8,355 nucleotides of DNA from Thermoplasmata archaeon (GTDB lineage: Archaea > Thermoplasmatota > Thermoplasmata > Thermoplasmatales > Thermoplasmataceae): contig JAJZZZ010000063.1 of NCBI GenBank assembly GCA_021797265.1, positions 1 through 8,355 of the forward strand, read 5' to 3'. Under the pieces are notes generated by a model. It was not told the DNA's origin, made no database searches, and was given only the letters and a program-made list of their open reading frames with translations. Of the stretch, positions 6,335-8,355 are shown one piece after another; position 1 is the first letter of the stretch; each line of letters begins with the position of its first letter. The translations under genes and the position numbers were made by a program.

Positions 6335-7339
6335 TCAGAGTGCATTTTCATCCGCTGCCAATGCTGCCCTGCCTTTTTCCATCAAACTATTTAATGCTGC
6401 TGCTACGGCCTTCTTAAGGTCAAGGGGATGAATCTCACCCCTTTCATACACTCCACTGAATTCAGCGAAATCTTTGAATCTGATTGCCCCTCCTTTTGAA
6501 GGAGGCCGGGTTATTTCTATTCCATCTTCGGAGTAGGGAAGAATTATGTATTTGAGTATGTCAACAACAGGATTTCCGGAGACCTCTTTTACAGGGCAGA
6601 AAGCGGAGGATATTTTTCGATTTACATCTGATTCACTGTCAGTCATGAAAATAGCTGAATCGGCATCACTCTTAGACATTTTCTTGAATGGATCCATCCT
6701 TCCTGTGCCTTTTAGGCTTTCCAGAAGATTCCCATGAACAGATACTACCTTCTTTACACCCATTCTTTCAGCAATGTCTCTCTGCAGCATGTGGGCATGC
6801 CTCTGATCCATGCCTCCGAGCGCTATGTCAAAGCCGCTGTAAATTATGTCCGTCACCTGCATAAGTGGGTATATAAATTTGCTGAAGTCTCCTTCCGCAT
6901 CCTCTTCTGTCCTGCCCATTATAGGAAGCGAACGCTTAAGCCTGGAAAGAGTGGAACTCTTTGCAACCTTTATGAGTGTTGTCCAGTATTCTCTGTCATT
7001 AACCACGTCTGTAGCCCATTTGAATTCAACATTTGACGGAAGGCCGTAAGCCTTCATGCAGCGCTCTATCATTTTTCCGCTTTCGCGTATCTTCTTAAGG
7101 TCTCCCCCCAGTTTGTCGTTTATCTGTGAATGCAGATCAGCCAGCAAAACTGTAACTCTGACACCTGCCTCCGCCAGTTCCTTGACCTTCATGGCCCAGA
7201 GTATACCTGTGGCAATGTGCGGAAGTCCGGATGGCTCAAAACCAATGTATGCGGTAGATGAATCTGGATCAAGTTTCTCTGCTTCTTCTACAGTTACAAC
7301 CTCAGCCATGTTTCTGGACAGAATATTGACAGGGAACAT
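6335..7339 (-). CDS. tyrS: Tyrosyl-tRNA synthetase, archaeal type
   Basis: This class I synthetase charges tRNA-Tyr. The 334-residue protein resembles the crenarchaeal-like group of archaeal TyrRS. Visible are Tyr31 in AYIGFEPSG, the HIGH-like motif read here as HIAT (41-44), the KELAEAGV and LLADLHSQINDKLGGD segments (53-80), the tyrosine pocket YPLMQVTDI with Tyr157, Gln161 and Asp164, and GGMDQRHAHML with Asp178 and Gln179. The KMSKS loop is a perfect K220-S224. The C-terminal region with ITRPPSKGG and HPLDLKKAVA is the short anticodon-side domain of archaeal enzymes. The start at 7339 was kept because the N-terminal 'ILSRNMAEVVTVEEA' aligns with the usual RNTxEIIxEEE region; ATG 7309 is the alternative. 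The small residue in HIGH is Ala43 where Gly is expected. The gene is 9 bases downstream of the nuclease-like gene but has its own TATA-like box. Confidence 0.94.
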   Translation of the reverse strand: MFPVNILSRNMAEVVTVEEAEKLDPDSSTAYIGFEPSGLPHIATGILWAMKVKELAEAGVRVTVLLADLHSQINDKLGGDLKKIRESGKMIERCMKAYGLPSNVEFKWATDVVNDREYWTTLIKVAKSSTLSRLKRSLPIMGRTEEDAEGDFSKFIYPLMQVTDIIYSGFDIALGGMDQRHAHMLQRDIAERMGVKKVVSVHGNLLESLKGTGRMDPFKKMSKSDADSAIFMTDSESDVNRKISSAFCPVKEVSGNPVVDILKYIILPYSEDGIEITRPPSKGGAIRFKDFAEFSGVYERGEIHPLDLKKAVAAALNSLMEKGRAALAADENAL

Positions 7340-7348
7340 TTCCCCGCT

Positions 7349-7864
7349 CTATCGTTTTGCTGTAATTAAATTTTGCAAACATGAATCCTTAAATGAGCAC
7401 CTGAAGCATTTGCCTGGATTATTGTGATTTCTTTTCCCGCTCATATCACTGCCCCTCATTTCATTGACGGTTTTAAGAAGTTTTTCCCTGAGCTCTCTGG
7501 AATTTTCTATCCTGAATTTCTTTCTTCTGTATTCCAGAATTCCATGATCGATTCTCGATTCCGGGAAATTTTCCTCAAGTATCAGGAAGTATGCTGCCAT
7601 CTGAAGCAGATGGCCACTTCTTGGCCTCTCAGCATCAGTGCTCTTGTATTCAAATGGTATGAGGTTTCGGCCTTTGCGCATTATCATATCAGGCTTGCCT
7701 GAAATTCTGTACCTTTGGCTAACAATGATTCTGCCTCCAGAGGACAGATCGCTGTAAATCCTTCTGGACCCAGGTTCAGGGCTTGACTTTCTCAAAAAGT
7801 AATAAATAAGGTACAGAATAATAATTGAAAGTAGAAGAAATACTGGCAAAAATTGCCCGTTCAA
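7349..7864 (-). CDS. Membrane-anchored Cas4/RecB-like PD-(D/E)XK nuclease, C-terminal half
   Basis: The 171-residue protein begins with a hydrophobic helix (about residues 5-24) followed by positive charges, RK at 25-26 and RR at 34-35, which predicts N-terminus out and the rest in the cytoplasm. After it come the core motifs of a Cas4/Dna2-type PD-(D/E)XK nuclease: SGKPDMI with Asp59, PFEYKS with Glu72 and Lys74, and QMAAY with Gln88 and Tyr92. A cysteine cluster CFRCSFKDSC (Cys153, 156, 162) lies near the C-terminus, as in the iron-sulphur site of Cas4. The motif I His and the first cluster Cys are missing here but present in the gene just upstream. The start is a TTG whose bases overlap the upstream TGA (TTGA). 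It may act with the upstream product as one nuclease on DNA ends. No CRISPR or other cas gene is nearby, so a housekeeping or defence role is open. Confidence 0.75.
   Translation of the reverse strand: MNGQFLPVFLLLSIIILYLIYYFLRKSSPEPGSRRIYSDLSSGGRIIVSQRYRISGKPDMIMRKGRNLIPFEYKSTDAERPRSGHLLQMAAYFLILEENFPESRIDHGILEYRRKKFRIENSRELREKLLKTVNEMRGSDMSGKRNHNNPGKCFRCSFKDSCLQNLITAKR
7362..7374 (-). promoter_or_regulatory. TATA-like box for tyrS, inside the end of the upstream gene
   Basis: The minus strand reads AAAATTTAATTAC, centred about 28 bases before the tyrS ATG at 7339. That suits an archaeal promoter with a leaderless transcript. It lies inside the last codons of the upstream membrane nuclease-like gene, so tyrS can be transcribed independently of the small operon before it. 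Confidence 0.45.
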
Positions 7865-8133
7865 ACCAATCCCGCTAACATCAGAACTGTTGTTATTATG
7901 AGGATAGCCATTAGAATGACCATACTTATGGAAATTGCCCGGGCATACCGGAACTGCCTTTCTTTTTTCTGATGACTTGTTATGCCCTTTCTTATTCTAA
8001 CAGAAGATTTGGAAGAATGTGGAACTCCTGCCCTTTCCATCTCCCAGGCCACATTGCAGAACTCATACTGTGATATCTCAGATGCAGGTATTATCCTGGT
8101 TGCATTATCAGAATGTTCAATCATGGATGTCAT
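7861..8133 (-). CDS. Membrane protein with the N-terminal Cas4-like motif, partner of the following gene
   Basis: The 90-residue protein opens with the signature of the Cas4 N-terminus: IIPASEISQYEFCNVAW (residues 14-30), with Cys26 in the place of the first iron-sulphur ligand. RIRKGITSH (46-54) follows, with His54 as the motif I His of the RecB-like nuclease fold. A basic stretch, HQKKERQFRYAR, precedes one hydrophobic helix (about 67-89) that ends the protein, predicting N-terminus in the cytoplasm. By itself it lacks the catalytic Asp, Glu and Lys, which occur in the next gene. The ATG at 8133 overlaps the TGA of the gene before it (ATGA), and its own TGA overlaps the TTG of the gene after it, so three genes form a tightly coupled chain. 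The same arrangement would result from a frameshift in a single gene with a central helical hairpin. Confidence 0.72.
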   Translation of the reverse strand: MTSMIEHSDNATRIIPASEISQYEFCNVAWEMERAGVPHSSKSSVRIRKGITSHQKKERQFRYARAISISMVILMAILIITTVLMLAGLV

Positions 8134-8354
8134 CTCTTCAACTCATTGTTTACCTTCACTTTTATTGGGCCGAAGGGATATTCCTGCTCTACATCAATCT
8201 CCCTGTCGCGGGCAAGAAACATACAGTAAACAAGCAATGATTGAGCGGTAACTCCTGGATGGGCTGGGATCCTGTCAATATTTAATGACTCTGCATTAAT
8301 GCTTTTTATGACTTCCAGAATATCCCTGGCCTCTTTTTCAGGCTCTTCCGATGA
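8130..8354 (-). CDS. Unrecognised protein, C-terminal 74 residues (5' end outside window)
   Basis: A minus-strand frame is open from the right edge to a TGA at 8130-8132 that overlaps the next gene's ATG (ATGA). The visible 74 residues are rich in Glu, Lys, Ile and Val. They include an amphipathic-looking acidic start (EEPEKEARDILEVIKSINAE), a more hydrophobic middle (HPGVTAQSLLVYCMFLARD), and a charged end with strand-like IKVKV. No motif, membrane segment or cysteine cluster identifies a family. Codon use resembles the neighbours, and the four-base overlap argues that it is real and co-translated with the split nuclease. It could supply a partner or substrate-binding function, but that is only guilt by association. 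Confidence 0.6.
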   Translation of the reverse strand, partial: SSEEPEKEARDILEVIKSINAESLNIDRIPAHPGVTAQSLLVYCMFLARDREIDVEQEYPFGPIKVKVNNELKR

Positions 8355-8355
8355 A

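Noticed and set aside
7349..8133. CRISPR-associated cas4 of a CRISPR locus
   Set aside because: There is no repeat-spacer array and no cas1, cas2 or effector gene in the window. The transmembrane helices are also not a feature of standard Cas4, so the genes are called Cas4-like only.

Overview
The window reads as the chromosome of an archaeon, most likely from the Thermoplasmatales or a near relative. The evidence is an archaeal-type informational gene set (an IleRS with the archaeal/eukaryotic C-terminal domain, a short archaeal ProRS ending in Tyr, a crenarchaeal-like TyrRS, RadB, a FEN1 with a PCNA-binding tail, and archaeal NadM). TATA-like boxes also lie about 24-30 bases before several start codons, the pattern expected for leaderless archaeal transcripts. 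Arg codons are mostly AGG/AGA and Ile codons often ATA. There is no rRNA marker, so the lineage is an inference. Coding density is very high, and I see no rRNA, tRNA, insertion sequence or CRISPR array.

Layout, left to right. Bases 2-863 (+) hold the 3' end of ileS, overlapped by nadM (NAD+ synthesis). An M20 metallopeptidase or deacylase follows on the minus strand, with its stop 2 bases from that of nadM. A divergent promoter region of about 200 bases (2063-2261) separates it from a plus-strand run: proS, a HAD-IB phosphoserine-phosphatase-like gene, then, from its own promoter, radB and fen1, whose stop and start codons share one base. A 52-residue AbrB/MazE-fold DNA-binding protein follows, with its own TATA box and two similar short palindromes flanking it. 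The right third is all minus strand, transcribed right to left: the 3' end of an unrecognised gene, two small membrane proteins, then tyrS.

The most interesting part is 7349-8133. The two small genes carry, between them, the whole motif set of a Cas4/RecB-type PD-(D/E)XK nuclease. The first has the N-terminal Cys and the motif I His, then a transmembrane helix. The second starts with a transmembrane helix and then has the GxxD, ExK and QxxxY motifs and the C-terminal Cys cluster. They overlap by four bases (TTGA). The predicted topology puts both halves on the cytoplasmic side, as if one membrane-tethered Cas4-like nuclease were built from two chains through a helical hairpin. One extra T at the junction would fuse them into a single reading frame, so a genuinely split gene, a recent frameshift, transcript slippage and an assembly error must be told apart. 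No CRISPR or other cas gene is in view.
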